From Saprospiraceae bacterium (GTDB lineage: Bacteria > Bacteroidota > Bacteroidia > Chitinophagales > Saprospiraceae): 15,731 bases of DNA. Location: the NCBI GenBank assembly GCA_029262975.1, contig JAJCYJ010000783.1:1-15731 (forward strand), in the 5' to 3' direction. The notes below the pieces were generated by a model that saw nothing but the letters and a program-made list of their open reading frames with translations, did no database searches and was not told where the DNA came from. The position numbers were made by a program, and so were the translations under genes. Every line of letters begins with the position of its first letter. The first letter of the stretch is position 1. Of this stretch, positions 8,130-15,713 are shown piece after piece.

Positions 8130-8603
8130 ATGAGATTGATATTTTCTTTCATTATTATCCTATCTATGTTGACTCAGGGATGTAAGCCTGCAGCGCCAGA
8201 ATTGCAACCACTTGATCTTCTTTCACATGGATTACCATTGAAAATAAACGCACCGGTTGACGTCCAGGTTTCATCAAGTGATCTTGGCATCATGAAAGAT
8301 GTCACGGTTAAGAATGAATTAGGATACTCAATTCAAATTTTTGAATCAGCTACAAGCCAACTAAGTGCAGCCGGACTTGTAGAGGATCTAAAAAGTGAGA
8401 TAAAAGATTCCAAATTTTTCTCACAATTTATGCTGGAAGAAGAGCGTGGGTTTATTTTCGAAAAAAAAGTTGATGAAAGTTATATTAATTATGACTTCAG
8501 ACATGTCAAAGTTCGCGGAGACAAACAATACGTCATTCAGGTAGGACTTTCAGATCAATATACCCTCGCTCAAGTAGAAGTGATGTATCAATCAGTTCAA
8601 TAG
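8130..8603 (+). CDS. Small lipoprotein of unknown function, 157 aa
   Basis: A lipoprotein signal peptide is clear: MRLIFSFIIILSMLTQGC with the lipidated Cys at residue 18. The mature part is about 140 aa and alternates strand-like and helical segments (VKNELGYSIQIFESA; LVEDLKSEIKDSKFFSQF; INYDFRHVKVRGDKQYVIQVGL). The pattern would suit a compact alpha/beta fold, but I do not recognise a family and see no catalytic motif. The stop lies 11 bp before the TTG start of the SH3 protein, so the two genes probably form one unit whose products both act outside or across the inner membrane. No good promoter was found upstream. Confidence 0.8.
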   Translation: MRLIFSFIIILSMLTQGCKPAAPELQPLDLLSHGLPLKINAPVDVQVSSSDLGIMKDVTVKNELGYSIQIFESATSQLSAAGLVEDLKSEIKDSKFFSQFMLEEERGFIFEKKVDESYINYDFRHVKVRGDKQYVIQVGLSDQYTLAQVEVMYQSVQ

Positions 8604-8614
8604 ATACAGAATAT

Positions 8615-9106
8615 TTGAGCCGCAGACGAAAATATCGTAATCAGTCACGACTTTGGCCTTGGATTAGCTTTGTCGTATTTGCATTAATAGTAGCACTTCT
8701 TAGCTATTCGATTATCAAAAAACAATCACCGGCATCAGTTTTAACATCAGTGTTTACCAGGGATCTTGATCCAAATGATCATAACAGATTGACCAAAAAG
8801 GAACTAGTGATCCTTGTTGAGCAACAAGAATCAAAAATTGCCTTGTTAGAGTCTGACTTGGAGGAATGTCTTGACAATGATGGTTTTAAGAAAGGAATTA
8901 TCACAACTGAATCCAGCACTTTAAATATGCGCAGCGAACCATCACTTGAAAGCGACGTCTTACTTAGAATTCCATCTGGCAGTACCGTAAGTATTTTATA
9001 TTATGATGATCGCCAGTTAATGTTAGATGGTGATATCGGACAATGGTGCAAGATAAAATATGCCGATCAAGAAGGTTGGATCTGGGGGAATTATGTAAAA
9101 GAATAA
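8615..9106 (+). CDS. Membrane-anchored bacterial SH3 domain protein, 163 aa
   Basis: The start codon is TTG 8615. No ATG or GTG in frame lies near, and the reading frame runs back into the preceding gene without a start. The protein has a basic cytoplasmic head (SRRRKYRNQSR), one transmembrane helix at about 16-35 (WISFVVFALIVALLSYSII), a short coiled coil at about 58-88 (ELVILVEQQESKIALLESDLEE), and a bacterial SH3 (SH3b) domain at about 95-163 with the signatures TLNMRSEPS, RIPSGSTVSIL and GQWCKIKYADQEGWIWGNYV. Such domains in envelope proteins often bind peptidoglycan or other proteins. The layout puts the SH3b domain in the periplasm. It is probably co-transcribed with the lipoprotein gene. 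Confidence 0.85.
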   Translation: MSRRRKYRNQSRLWPWISFVVFALIVALLSYSIIKKQSPASVLTSVFTRDLDPNDHNRLTKKELVILVEQQESKIALLESDLEECLDNDGFKKGIITTESSTLNMRSEPSLESDVLLRIPSGSTVSILYYDDRQLMLDGDIGQWCKIKYADQEGWIWGNYVKE

Positions 9107-9416
9107 TTTCATTTTTCGATGCAATGAACTTTCTTTTCAGAGAAATAAATAAAATTGCGGCGTGAAGTATCACCCCATAATTTCATTCTTGTCATGTGAA
9201 AAGAAGAGGCAAGAAGTATGACATTTACCTTTTGCCACTATTCTAACTGATAATTGAGAAGTTCATTTTTTTTGAAATATGCCTTTCTCATTCCCGATAT
9301 CATTTTTTTATAAATAATGTTTAGCCCGACTGGTTCATCGTCTCATTTTCATTTTATTGATCTGCACAGGATCTATTAGACATTTAAATATTAGACGCTA
9401 CAGGATGCGCGAATAA
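9107..9416. other. Gene-free region between convergent genes
   Basis: About 310 bp of AT-rich sequence separate the 3' ends of the SH3 gene and the arginine operon. I see no credible ORF, tRNA or repeat. A weak imperfect hairpin at 9208-9236 (ggcaa/ttgcc plus an extension with a bulge), followed on the minus strand by a pyrimidine-rich run, could be a distal terminator for the arginine operon, though it lies about 180 bp past the last stop codon. Confidence 0.5.
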
Positions 9417-9902
9417 CTATGGTCGCCATTTGAAAGATTTCTTATCGATGGCCCTGTCAATGCATAAGATTCCATCCAGGTGATCATACTCATGCTGAAT
9501 TAATTCAGATAACCCTCCGTCAGCACTTATCTTCTTCTTTTCCCAATGTTCATTTCTATAAGTAAGTTCAATATTTGCATGTCTCCTGACATTGACGAGT
9601 AAATGAGGGAAGCTCATGCAGTCATCCCACAGCTCAATCATTTTTTCACTTTTATATTTTAATTCAGGATTGATTATTACAATTGGGTTGTCAATATTTA
9701 TATAAAATAGTCTTTTCATAATGCCCAGCTGAGGAGCGGCTATACCTCGGCCAAAATGAAATCTCAGACGAATTTCTTGCATCACGTTATGAAGGTCATT
9801 TACCCATCCTGCGACAAGTGGCAATTCTTCTTTTAATACTTTCTCGCATGGCTGGTAGAGTCTTGGGTCACCTAAAAGCAACAGATTATTTAAAGATTTC
9901 AT
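9417..9902 (-). CDS. Peptide-deformylase-like metalloprotein with altered motif 2
   Basis: The product is 161 aa, the usual length for peptide deformylase. Motif 1 is GRGIAAPQ (51-58) and motif 3 is HEYDH (137-141), so the catalytic Glu138 and metal ligands His137 and His141 are present. Motif 2, normally EGCLS, reads DDCMS (93-97): the metal-binding Cys95 is kept while the Glu-Gly before it is Asp-Asp. The active site therefore looks functional, but the protein belongs to a divergent subgroup (WDDCMSFP) rather than the housekeeping enzyme. Its ATG overlaps the stop of the DUF1835-type gene by 4 bp (ATGA), making it the last gene of the arginine operon. It may deformylate peptides or act on another N-acyl substrate; the context is unusual and the second option is speculation. 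Confidence 0.82.
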   Translation of the reverse strand: MKSLNNLLLLGDPRLYQPCEKVLKEELPLVAGWVNDLHNVMQEIRLRFHFGRGIAAPQLGIMKRLFYINIDNPIVIINPELKYKSEKMIELWDDCMSFPHLLVNVRRHANIELTYRNEHWEKKKISADGGLSELIQHEYDHLDGILCIDRAIDKKSFKWRP

Positions 9903-10651
9903 GATTGCGAAAAGTTGTGTCCTACTATATCGTTAAGTATCTTTAGAACCTGTACATCTCCTAATCCATAAATACCAGCCTCAATTGAGAATAATTGAAA
10001 TATAGTGGCAAAAGGTGCATTTGGAAAGTCTGATTTTATCTTTTTTAATATTGTAACTACACGGTTATCTCCGAACACAGGATGAAGATCGAGTAAAGCT
10101 TCAACGGTAGACTTTAGTTTGGGAAATTTTGGATTGTTCAATAATTTAGATTTCTTGATCAATTCTAATTTGCTGGATTGATAATAAGACCAAAAAATTG
10201 CAAAGCTATCTAAGTCGTTGCTTGAAAGTACAATGCGTTCATTAAAAGATTTCTTCAGAGATGACTGAGACATCATTCCAAATCCAGACCAATTGTGATG
10301 ATCCGGTTTTGCCCAGGATACTTTTATAGGGGGAAGATGACGAAGAATGTAATTAATGACAAACCACATATTTATTTGGCAGAACAAATCATATTCAAAC
10401 CAAAGACAGATTTCTGCAGATTCAGAAATGCTTTTGATTTTTTCAAATTCAGCTTTGACGTCAATATTATAATCAATCTTATTTTGGATTGTTAAATCTT
10501 GCAGATAGGACTTTCGATCTGCCCAGAAATCATCTTCTACTGTGTTGGCAACAGGTCCTTCTATAAAACACTCTCTAGCTACAATATATGGTGAGATTTC
10601 AACCGGGAGTTGCCTAACTAAAGAATCACCATTAAGTACATGGGTTATCAT
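9899..10651 (-). CDS. DUF1835-type protein in the arginine operon
   Basis: The product is 250 aa, with no signal peptide and no membrane segment, so it is probably cytoplasmic. The N-terminal half carries segments typical of DUF1835 proteins: HVLNGDSLVRQL (4-15), VARECFIEGPV (24-34), FWADRKSYL (42-50) and LWFEYDLFCQINMWFVINYI (about 83-102). The C-terminal half is helical (KLKSTVEALLDLHPVFGDNRV; IFQLFSIEAGIYGLGDVQVLKIL). The biochemical function of DUF1835 is not established. Only 3 bp separate its start from the carbamoyltransferase stop, and its stop overlaps the deformylase-like start by 4 bp, so it is firmly embedded in the operon. A link to arginine metabolism is inferred from position only. 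Confidence 0.78.
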   Translation of the reverse strand: MITHVLNGDSLVRQLPVEISPYIVARECFIEGPVANTVEDDFWADRKSYLQDLTIQNKIDYNIDVKAEFEKIKSISESAEICLWFEYDLFCQINMWFVINYILRHLPPIKVSWAKPDHHNWSGFGMMSQSSLKKSFNERIVLSSNDLDSFAIFWSYYQSSKLELIKKSKLLNNPKFPKLKSTVEALLDLHPVFGDNRVVTILKKIKSDFPNAPFATIFQLFSIEAGIYGLGDVQVLKILNDIVGHNFSQS

Positions 10652-10654
10652 TTC

Positions 10655-11602
10655 TTATAGAATGTCACGTAAGATATGGTAAATCACAGCTTGCGCAGTA
10701 TGCAATCTATTTTCTGCAAGATCATAGATCGCAGAATGTTCGCTATCCATTGCATCATCAGATATAACGACATTTCTTCTTACGGGTAGACAGTGTAATA
10801 ATTTTCCATTATTAGTTAGTGAAAGTTTGGATTTTGTAATCATCCACTTGTCTTCTTGAGACAAGCATTGTCCATAAGCCGAAACGGATGACCAGTTTTT
10901 GACATAAACAAAGTCTGCATTTTTCAAAGCTTTTTCTTGATCATATTCAATGATATGACCATTCATGAAATAATCATCAAGTTCATATCCCTTGGGATGT
11001 GTAACGGTTACTTTATGGCCTGCAGCAGACATCCATTCTAAAAATGAATTTGAGACTGCTTGAGGTAGCGCTTTTGGATGAGGCGCCCACGATAGGACTA
11101 TTTTTAACTTATCGAATTTAGAAGAATCATTTATAGTCATTAGATCTGCGCACGACTGAAGAGGGTGTCTAATAGCAGATTCAAGATTAATGACTGGCTT
11201 CGTACTGTATTTGATAAAGCTTTGGATCACTTGATCCTTATAGTCCTCTTCTTTGTTTTTAAGCCCGGGAAATGATCTTATGCCAATTATGTCTGCATAT
11301 CGGCATATAACATTCGCAGCTTCCTTGATGTGTTCTGCTTTATCAAATCTCATTGTTACACCATCTTCAAATTCCCAGGCCCAGCTATCTTTCATATCCA
11401 TACTAATGACCTGCATTCCCAGGTTCATAGCGGCCTTTTGTGTACTGAGTTTTGTACGGAGACTTGGATTAAAAAATAGTAAAACCATCAACTTTCCTTT
11501 GCCCAATCCCTGGTATTTATAGGGATGGGCCTTCATGCCTTGTGCCGTAAGTATCAAATCATCCAAGTCTCTAACATCCTGGACAGAGTAAAAGTGTTTC
11601 AT
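10655..11602 (-). CDS. argF': N-acylornithine carbamoyltransferase, probably N-succinylornithine type
   Basis: The product is 315 aa. The carbamoyl-phosphate loop reads FFNPSLRTKLSTQ (43-55), followed by HPLQSCAD (146-153) and HCLPVRRN (270-277), the hallmark forms of acetyl/succinylornithine transcarbamylases rather than ordinary ArgF. It carbamoylates an N-acylornithine to N-acylcitrulline in the cytoplasm. At the published specificity position (Glu92 in the Xanthomonas acetyl enzyme, Pro90 in the Bacteroides fragilis succinyl enzyme) it has Ala89 (DKAEH). The Lys302 that becomes carboxylated in the Xanthomonas enzyme is Val279. Both favour N-succinylornithine. Its ATG overlaps the argD stop by 4 bp. 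The alignment was made from memory and by eye. Confidence 0.92.
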   Translation of the reverse strand: MKHFYSVQDVRDLDDLILTAQGMKAHPYKYQGLGKGKLMVLLFFNPSLRTKLSTQKAAMNLGMQVISMDMKDSWAWEFEDGVTMRFDKAEHIKEAANVICRYADIIGIRSFPGLKNKEEDYKDQVIQSFIKYSTKPVINLESAIRHPLQSCADLMTINDSSKFDKLKIVLSWAPHPKALPQAVSNSFLEWMSAAGHKVTVTHPKGYELDDYFMNGHIIEYDQEKALKNADFVYVKNWSSVSAYGQCLSQEDKWMITKSKLSLTNNGKLLHCLPVRRNVVISDDAMDSEHSAIYDLAENRLHTAQAVIYHILRDIL

Positions 11603-12747
11603 GAGTTAGGTATAGATTTTAAACATTTTCTTAAGCCATCAAGAAAGAGACTTATTTCATTTTCGGTTATTGAAAGTGGAGGGAGAATCCGCAGAAGATT
11701 TGGATTTGTAGCGTTGCCTGTAAAGATGTGGTAATCGTATATAAGCTTTTTTCGAAATTCACTTATTGGAAATTCTAATTCAAGTCCTAACATTAAACCA
11801 CGACCTTTGACGGATTGAACCATGGGTAATTCCACCAGTTGATCTTTGAGTAGAATGCCCATGTGAGCTGCATTGGCTACCAAGTTTTCTTCTTTTATAA
11901 TATCCAAAACTGCTATACCTGCGGCGCAAGCCAAATGATTTCCGCCATATGTCGTTCCTAATCTTGATTTAACTGGAGGTATCTTTTCGGCATTGATCAA
12001 TACTCCTCCGATAGGGAATCCATTTCCCATTCCTTTTGCAATTGTGATTATGTCAGGAAGTATATCTGAACTTTCAAATGCAAAGAAATCTCCGGATCGG
12101 CCATAGCCGCATTGGACTTCATCTAAGATCAGGATCGTATCTGTTTTATTACAAGCTTTCCTGATTTTTTGTAGATGAAGTGGATCAATCATATCAAGTC
12201 CACCCACGCCCTGAATGGCTTCAATGATGATTGCGGTGTATGCTCCCGTATTGATTTCGTTTAATATTGAGTCTATTTCCGTAAAGGGACAGTAGGTCAC
12301 ATCGGCTCCGTGATTAATAGGTGCCTGGTGCTTTCTACCTGTATGGGTTACATTTATAGCTGCTGAAGTTCTGCCATGAAAGCTATTATTTAATGCAAGT
12401 ACTTTTTTTCTATTATTATAAAAAGAAGCCAACTTTAAGGCATTTTCATTAGCCTCGGCTCCACTATTTATAAGAAAGAGATCATAGTTTGACAGTCCAC
12501 TTAAAGTAGCCAATTTGTCGGCCAATTCGTGTTGCAATGGGTTCTGGACAGAATTAGAATAAAAGTTGATTTTTTCAAGTTGACTTTTAATAGTCTGGAT
12601 ATAGTGAGGATGTGTATGTCCAACACTGATAACGGCATGACCTCCATAAAAGTCCAAATATTTGATACCCTTGTCGTCGTGAATATATGCTCCTTTACCC
12701 ATTACCGGGGTTACATTGTACAGACTATAGACGTCGTATAAATTCAC
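11599..12747 (-). CDS. argD: Acetyl/succinylornithine aminotransferase
   Basis: This is a class III PLP-dependent aminotransferase of 382 aa, close to the usual ArgD length. Visible motifs are NSGAEANENALKLA (94-107) at the cofactor site, LDEVQCGYGRSGDFFAFE (208-225) with the cofactor-binding Asp209, and the Schiff-base lysine Lys238 in IAKGMGNGFPIGG. It converts N-acylglutamate semialdehyde to N-acylornithine with glutamate as amino donor. Given the carbamoyltransferase that follows, the acyl group may be succinyl. It starts 22 bp after the argC stop and overlaps the carbamoyltransferase start by 4 bp. The family includes other omega-aminotransferases, but the operon context settles the assignment. 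Confidence 0.93.
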   Translation of the reverse strand: MNLYDVYSLYNVTPVMGKGAYIHDDKGIKYLDFYGGHAVISVGHTHPHYIQTIKSQLEKINFYSNSVQNPLQHELADKLATLSGLSNYDLFLINSGAEANENALKLASFYNNRKKVLALNNSFHGRTSAAINVTHTGRKHQAPINHGADVTYCPFTEIDSILNEINTGAYTAIIIEAIQGVGGLDMIDPLHLQKIRKACNKTDTILILDEVQCGYGRSGDFFAFESSDILPDIITIAKGMGNGFPIGGVLINAEKIPPVKSRLGTTYGGNHLACAAGIAVLDIIKEENLVANAAHMGILLKDQLVELPMVQSVKGRGLMLGLELEFPISEFRKKLIYDYHIFTGNATNPNLLRILPPLSITENEISLFLDGLRKCLKSIPNS

Positions 12748-12769
12748 GATCTTTTATTTATTTGAATTA

Positions 12770-13741
12770 TCAAAAAGCACTCGCCTTTAATTTTAATCCC
12801 ATGGTTTCCGGCCAGTTCATAACAAGATTCAGGTTTTGTACCGCTTGGCCTGAGGCCCCTTTCAATAAATTATCTATAGCGGATTCTATTCTGAGCTTTT
12901 GACCATACCTGGCTATATGAATAATTCCATTATTTGTGTTTACAACATTTTTGACTGATATCGGAATATCAGATATATGAATAAAAGGAGATGTCTCGTA
13001 ATAAGATTTGAAAATATCTATCGCTGCTTCTTCAGATAATTCAGAGTCAAGATATATGCTGGCAAAAATGCCCCTTGTGAAACTCCCCCTCATCGGGATG
13101 AAGTTGACGTTATTTTTAAATCCTGGTTGTAATTGACTCAGGCTTTGTACAATTTCACCAAGATGCTGATGATTAAATGCTTTATAAATGGAAATATTAT
13201 TGTTTCTCCATGAATTATGGGTAGTAGGGATTGGATTTTGTCCTGCACCTGTGCTGCCTGTAATGGCTGTGACATGAACTTCTGATTCTAATTGATGATT
13301 TGCAGCTAAGGGAAGAAGTCCTAATTGAATGCAAGTGGCAAAGCACCCTGGATTAGCAATCCTTTTGCTTTTTTTAATTTTTTCTTTGTTTAATTCACAG
13401 AGGCCATATATGAAGTCATTTCGGTCTTCATTTAATCTAAAATCCCTGCTAAGATCGATAATTATACAATCATCCTTTACCGGCATTTTTTTTAGGTATT
13501 CTTTGGATTTACCATGTCCCATGCAGAGGAATATAACGTCAACATCTATTTGTTTTTCCTCCTGAAATTTTAAATCTGTCCACCCGTTGAGATCTGAATG
13601 AATGCTATGTACTTGTTTTCCAGCTTGACTCTTACTCGATATATATACAATCTTGCAAAGATCATGGTGCAGTAATAACCTGATCATTTCTCCTCCAACA
13701 TATCCTGCACCACCTATAATTCCTATACGCAATTGGTTCAT
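12770..13741 (-). CDS. argC: N-acetyl-gamma-glutamyl-phosphate reductase
   Basis: The product is 323 aa, a normal length. The NADP-binding loop is IGGAGYVGGE (9-18) and the catalytic cysteine is Cys133 in ANPGCFATCIQLGLLPL. Other family segments are IIDLSRDFRL (94-103), FIYGLCELN, TGSTGAGQNP and the MRGSFTRGIFAS motif. It reduces the N-acylglutamyl phosphate made by ArgB to the semialdehyde used by ArgD. Its start overlaps the argG stop by 4 bp. ArgB itself is not in the window, so the kinase must be encoded elsewhere. Confidence 0.95.
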   Translation of the reverse strand: MNQLRIGIIGGAGYVGGEMIRLLLHHDLCKIVYISSKSQAGKQVHSIHSDLNGWTDLKFQEEKQIDVDVIFLCMGHGKSKEYLKKMPVKDDCIIIDLSRDFRLNEDRNDFIYGLCELNKEKIKKSKRIANPGCFATCIQLGLLPLAANHQLESEVHVTAITGSTGAGQNPIPTTHNSWRNNNISIYKAFNHQHLGEIVQSLSQLQPGFKNNVNFIPMRGSFTRGIFASIYLDSELSEEAAIDIFKSYYETSPFIHISDIPISVKNVVNTNNGIIHIARYGQKLRIESAIDNLLKGASGQAVQNLNLVMNWPETMGLKLKASAF

Positions 13742-14934
13742 TTCTTATCCGGATTAACGTGATAAAATATTTTGTCAGCATTAGAAAATATTTTTGTAAA
13801 CCCCTTGGCATCCTCTCCGGTCCAGGCGAGATTAACCTCTCCATATTGACCAAAGCTAGAATTCATCAAATCGTTTTTGGATTCAATTCCTACTAGTTCA
13901 AATCTATAAGGATGTAATCTCAAAAAGACTTTCCCATTAACAGTATCTTGAGAATCCGTAAGGAATCCTTCGATATTGCGCATCACCGGTTCGAAATACT
14001 TGCCTTCATGAAGAAACATCCCATACCAGTCGGCTAATTGTTTTTTCCAATGTATTTGCCATTTTGACAACGTGTGTTTTTCTAATAGCTCATGTGCTTT
14101 TATAAGTATCAGTGCTGCCGGAGCCTCAAACGCAACCCTTCCTTTTATACCGATTATGGTATCGCCGACATGTATATCACGACCTATTGCAAATTCATTG
14201 CCCAGGGCATTGAGTTGTTTGATAAGAGCTACAAGACTCTCGGTCTTCTGACCGTTTAATGCTATAGCCTGGCCTTTGCTAAAGGTAAGTTCTATATCAA
14301 TAGAATCTGTGCGCTCACAATGATGCAACCATGCCTCTTCTGGAAGTGTATCACGGCTGGATAGTGTTTCTTTCCCACCAATACTGGTACCCCATAAGCC
14401 TTGATTAATTGAATAATTACTTTTTTCCGTTGTCCATTGAAATCCCTTGGCATTGATGTAATCGATTTCTTGTTGGCGGGTAAGTACTTGATCTCTTATC
14501 GGAGTAATTACTTGAATATGATCAGCTAAACTTTCAAAAGCCCCATCAAATCTAATTTGATCATTCCCTGCGCCTGTACTCCCGTGTGCCACAAATGTCG
14601 CATCAACATCTTGGCAATATTCCAGGATAGCAATGGATTGAAAGACACGTTCAGAACTTACAGAAAGGGGATAAGTATTATTTCGAAGTATATTTCCATA
14701 TAATAGATATCTCAGACATTTAGCATAATATTCCTGCTCATTGTTTATGCTCTTAAAGGAGACCGCACCCATGTCTATTGCCCTTTTTCTTAGTGCGACA
14801 ACTTCATCTTCATCAAATCCACCGGTATTTACATGAATTGCATGGACTTCAAATCCTTGCTCCTGCAGGTAAATAACACAATATGAGGTATCAAGGCCCC
14901 CACTATATGCAAGTACAACTTTTTGTTTAGGCAT
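13738..14934 (-). CDS. argG: Argininosuccinate synthase
   Basis: The product is 398 aa, the standard length. The ATP pyrophosphatase loop is LAYSGGLDTS (8-17). Family segments include the HGSTGAGNDQIRF motif (a variant of the more usual HGATGKGNDQ), PIRDQ and YSINQGLWGTSIGGKE. It joins citrulline and aspartate to form argininosuccinate using ATP. A GTG directly precedes the ATG at 14934; the ATG is preferred because the family starts at MxKQKVVLAYSGG. The start overlaps the end of the GNAT gene by 8 bp and the stop overlaps argC by 4 bp, so translation is probably coupled along the operon. Confidence 0.95.
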   Translation of the reverse strand: MPKQKVVLAYSGGLDTSYCVIYLQEQGFEVHAIHVNTGGFDEDEVVALRKRAIDMGAVSFKSINNEQEYYAKCLRYLLYGNILRNNTYPLSVSSERVFQSIAILEYCQDVDATFVAHGSTGAGNDQIRFDGAFESLADHIQVITPIRDQVLTRQQEIDYINAKGFQWTTEKSNYSINQGLWGTSIGGKETLSSRDTLPEEAWLHHCERTDSIDIELTFSKGQAIALNGQKTESLVALIKQLNALGNEFAIGRDIHVGDTIIGIKGRVAFEAPAALILIKAHELLEKHTLSKWQIHWKKQLADWYGMFLHEGKYFEPVMRNIEGFLTDSQDTVNGKVFLRLHPYRFELVGIESKNDLMNSSFGQYGEVNLAWTGEDAKGFTKIFSNADKIFYHVNPDKK

Positions 14935-15523
14935 CACTTTTTTTATCAGGTTGTATGATCAAATGGTCAAGATCTAATTTCATTTTAGCGTTTTTTGAAA
15001 GAGCCAGCATCCCGGTACAAAGACACATTTTCTTTTCATTACGCGTAAGAATATCATAGTTTTTGCAACTACTGCATCCTTTCCAAAACTCTTCATCATT
15101 GGTCAGTTGGCTAAATGATACTGGCTTATACCCAAGATCACTGTTAATGCTCATTACAATATCGCTCGTAGTGATGCCAAAAATCTTGGCATCAGGATTT
15201 GTATCCTTCGCATGATTAAATGCGATTTTTTTAATTTTTTTAGCCAGCCCTATTCCTCGATATTCATGGGTAACTATTAGTCCGCTATTCGAGACATATC
15301 CTCCAGAACTAAAAACTTCCACATAACAAAACCCAGCCAGCTGATCATTTACAAATGCAATAATGGCATTGCCATTTTGAATTTTTGTTTTCAAATATTC
15401 TGGAGTCCGAATCGCGATCCCTGTACCTCGCTCCTTGGAAGATCTTTCATACCAATTAGATATTGTAAGTGCGTGTTGGAAATCGCTTTCATCAGCGATG
15501 CGAATTTGAATATTATAAGACAT
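14927..15523 (-). CDS. GNAT acyltransferase, probable first enzyme of arginine synthesis
   Basis: The product is 198 aa. The acyl-CoA site is visible as GLIVTHEYRGIGLAKKI (81-97), with the pyrophosphate-binding R-G-I-G-L-A at 89-94, and the last GNAT strand is NSDLGYKPVSF (127-137). After the fold comes a cysteine motif: CxxC at Cys150/Cys153 and CxC at Cys167/Cys169, a likely metal site or structural knuckle. Related GNAT proteins lie directly upstream of argG in Bacteroidota and are thought to serve as N-acetyl- or N-succinylglutamate synthase in place of ArgA. That function is inferred from position, since no ArgA or ArgJ is seen. It is the first gene of the operon and begins 35 nt after a 51-codon upstream ORF. 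Confidence 0.85.
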   Translation of the reverse strand: MSYNIQIRIADESDFQHALTISNWYERSSKERGTGIAIRTPEYLKTKIQNGNAIIAFVNDQLAGFCYVEVFSSGGYVSNSGLIVTHEYRGIGLAKKIKKIAFNHAKDTNPDAKIFGITTSDIVMSINSDLGYKPVSFSQLTNDEEFWKGCSSCKNYDILTRNEKKMCLCTGMLALSKNAKMKLDLDHLIIQPDKKSDA

Positions 15524-15557
15524 ATTGACTGCCAGACTAATTTCTGAATTCTCTACT

Positions 15558-15713
15558 TTAAAATATAAATGAAAAATGTTTTGATAGCTCAGGTGCTATC
15601 TTCCGGGGAGATAATTTTAGGACCTTTCGGTCCTGAGTCGCCTGAATTGATTGGTTAGAATAGTATTTGTATCCATTGTATTCACGGCGCGAATTTATGA
15701 CAATAAATTCCAT
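15558..15713 (-). CDS. Possible 51-codon upstream ORF
   Basis: An ATG-started ORF (MEFIVINSRREYNGYKYYSN...) runs from 15713 to a TAA at 15558, 34 bp before the GNAT start codon. An in-frame TAG lies just upstream of the ATG, so its start is bounded within the window. It contains tandem Arg codons at 9-10 (CGC CGT) and single Arg at 29 and 37. It overlaps every stem of the candidate leader, so the reading frame may be accidental, or the ORF may be a leader peptide whose translation controls the folding. I recognise no protein family. Confidence 0.25.
   Translation of the reverse strand: MEFIVINSRREYNGYKYYSNQSIQATQDRKVLKLSPRKIAPELSKHFSFIF
15691..15710. repeat. 20-bp dyad, possible operator
   Basis: The arms gaatttat and ataaattc (8 bp each, perfect) flank 4 bp. 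The size suits a dimeric regulator and the AT-rich arms are faintly like an ArgR box, but the sequence does not match the E. coli box. It could equally be a small RNA hairpin at the head of the leader. Confidence 0.4.

Noticed and set aside
8964..9173. A 69-aa minus-strand ORF at the end of the SH3 gene
   Set aside because: Most of it is antisense to the SH3 domain and there is no recognisable protein feature.
9208..9236. Imperfect hairpin as the arginine operon terminator
   Set aside because: The stem is short with a bulge and lies about 180 bp from the last stop codon, so it is mentioned only in the intergenic entry.
15558..15585. A TATATTTT near the GNAT start as a promoter -7 element
   Set aside because: It differs from TAnnTTTG at the last base and there is no TTG at the right distance upstream.
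15583..15634. TPP, SAM-II, preQ1 or hammerhead RNA as identity of the leader
   Set aside because: The conserved core bases of these classes were looked for and are not present.
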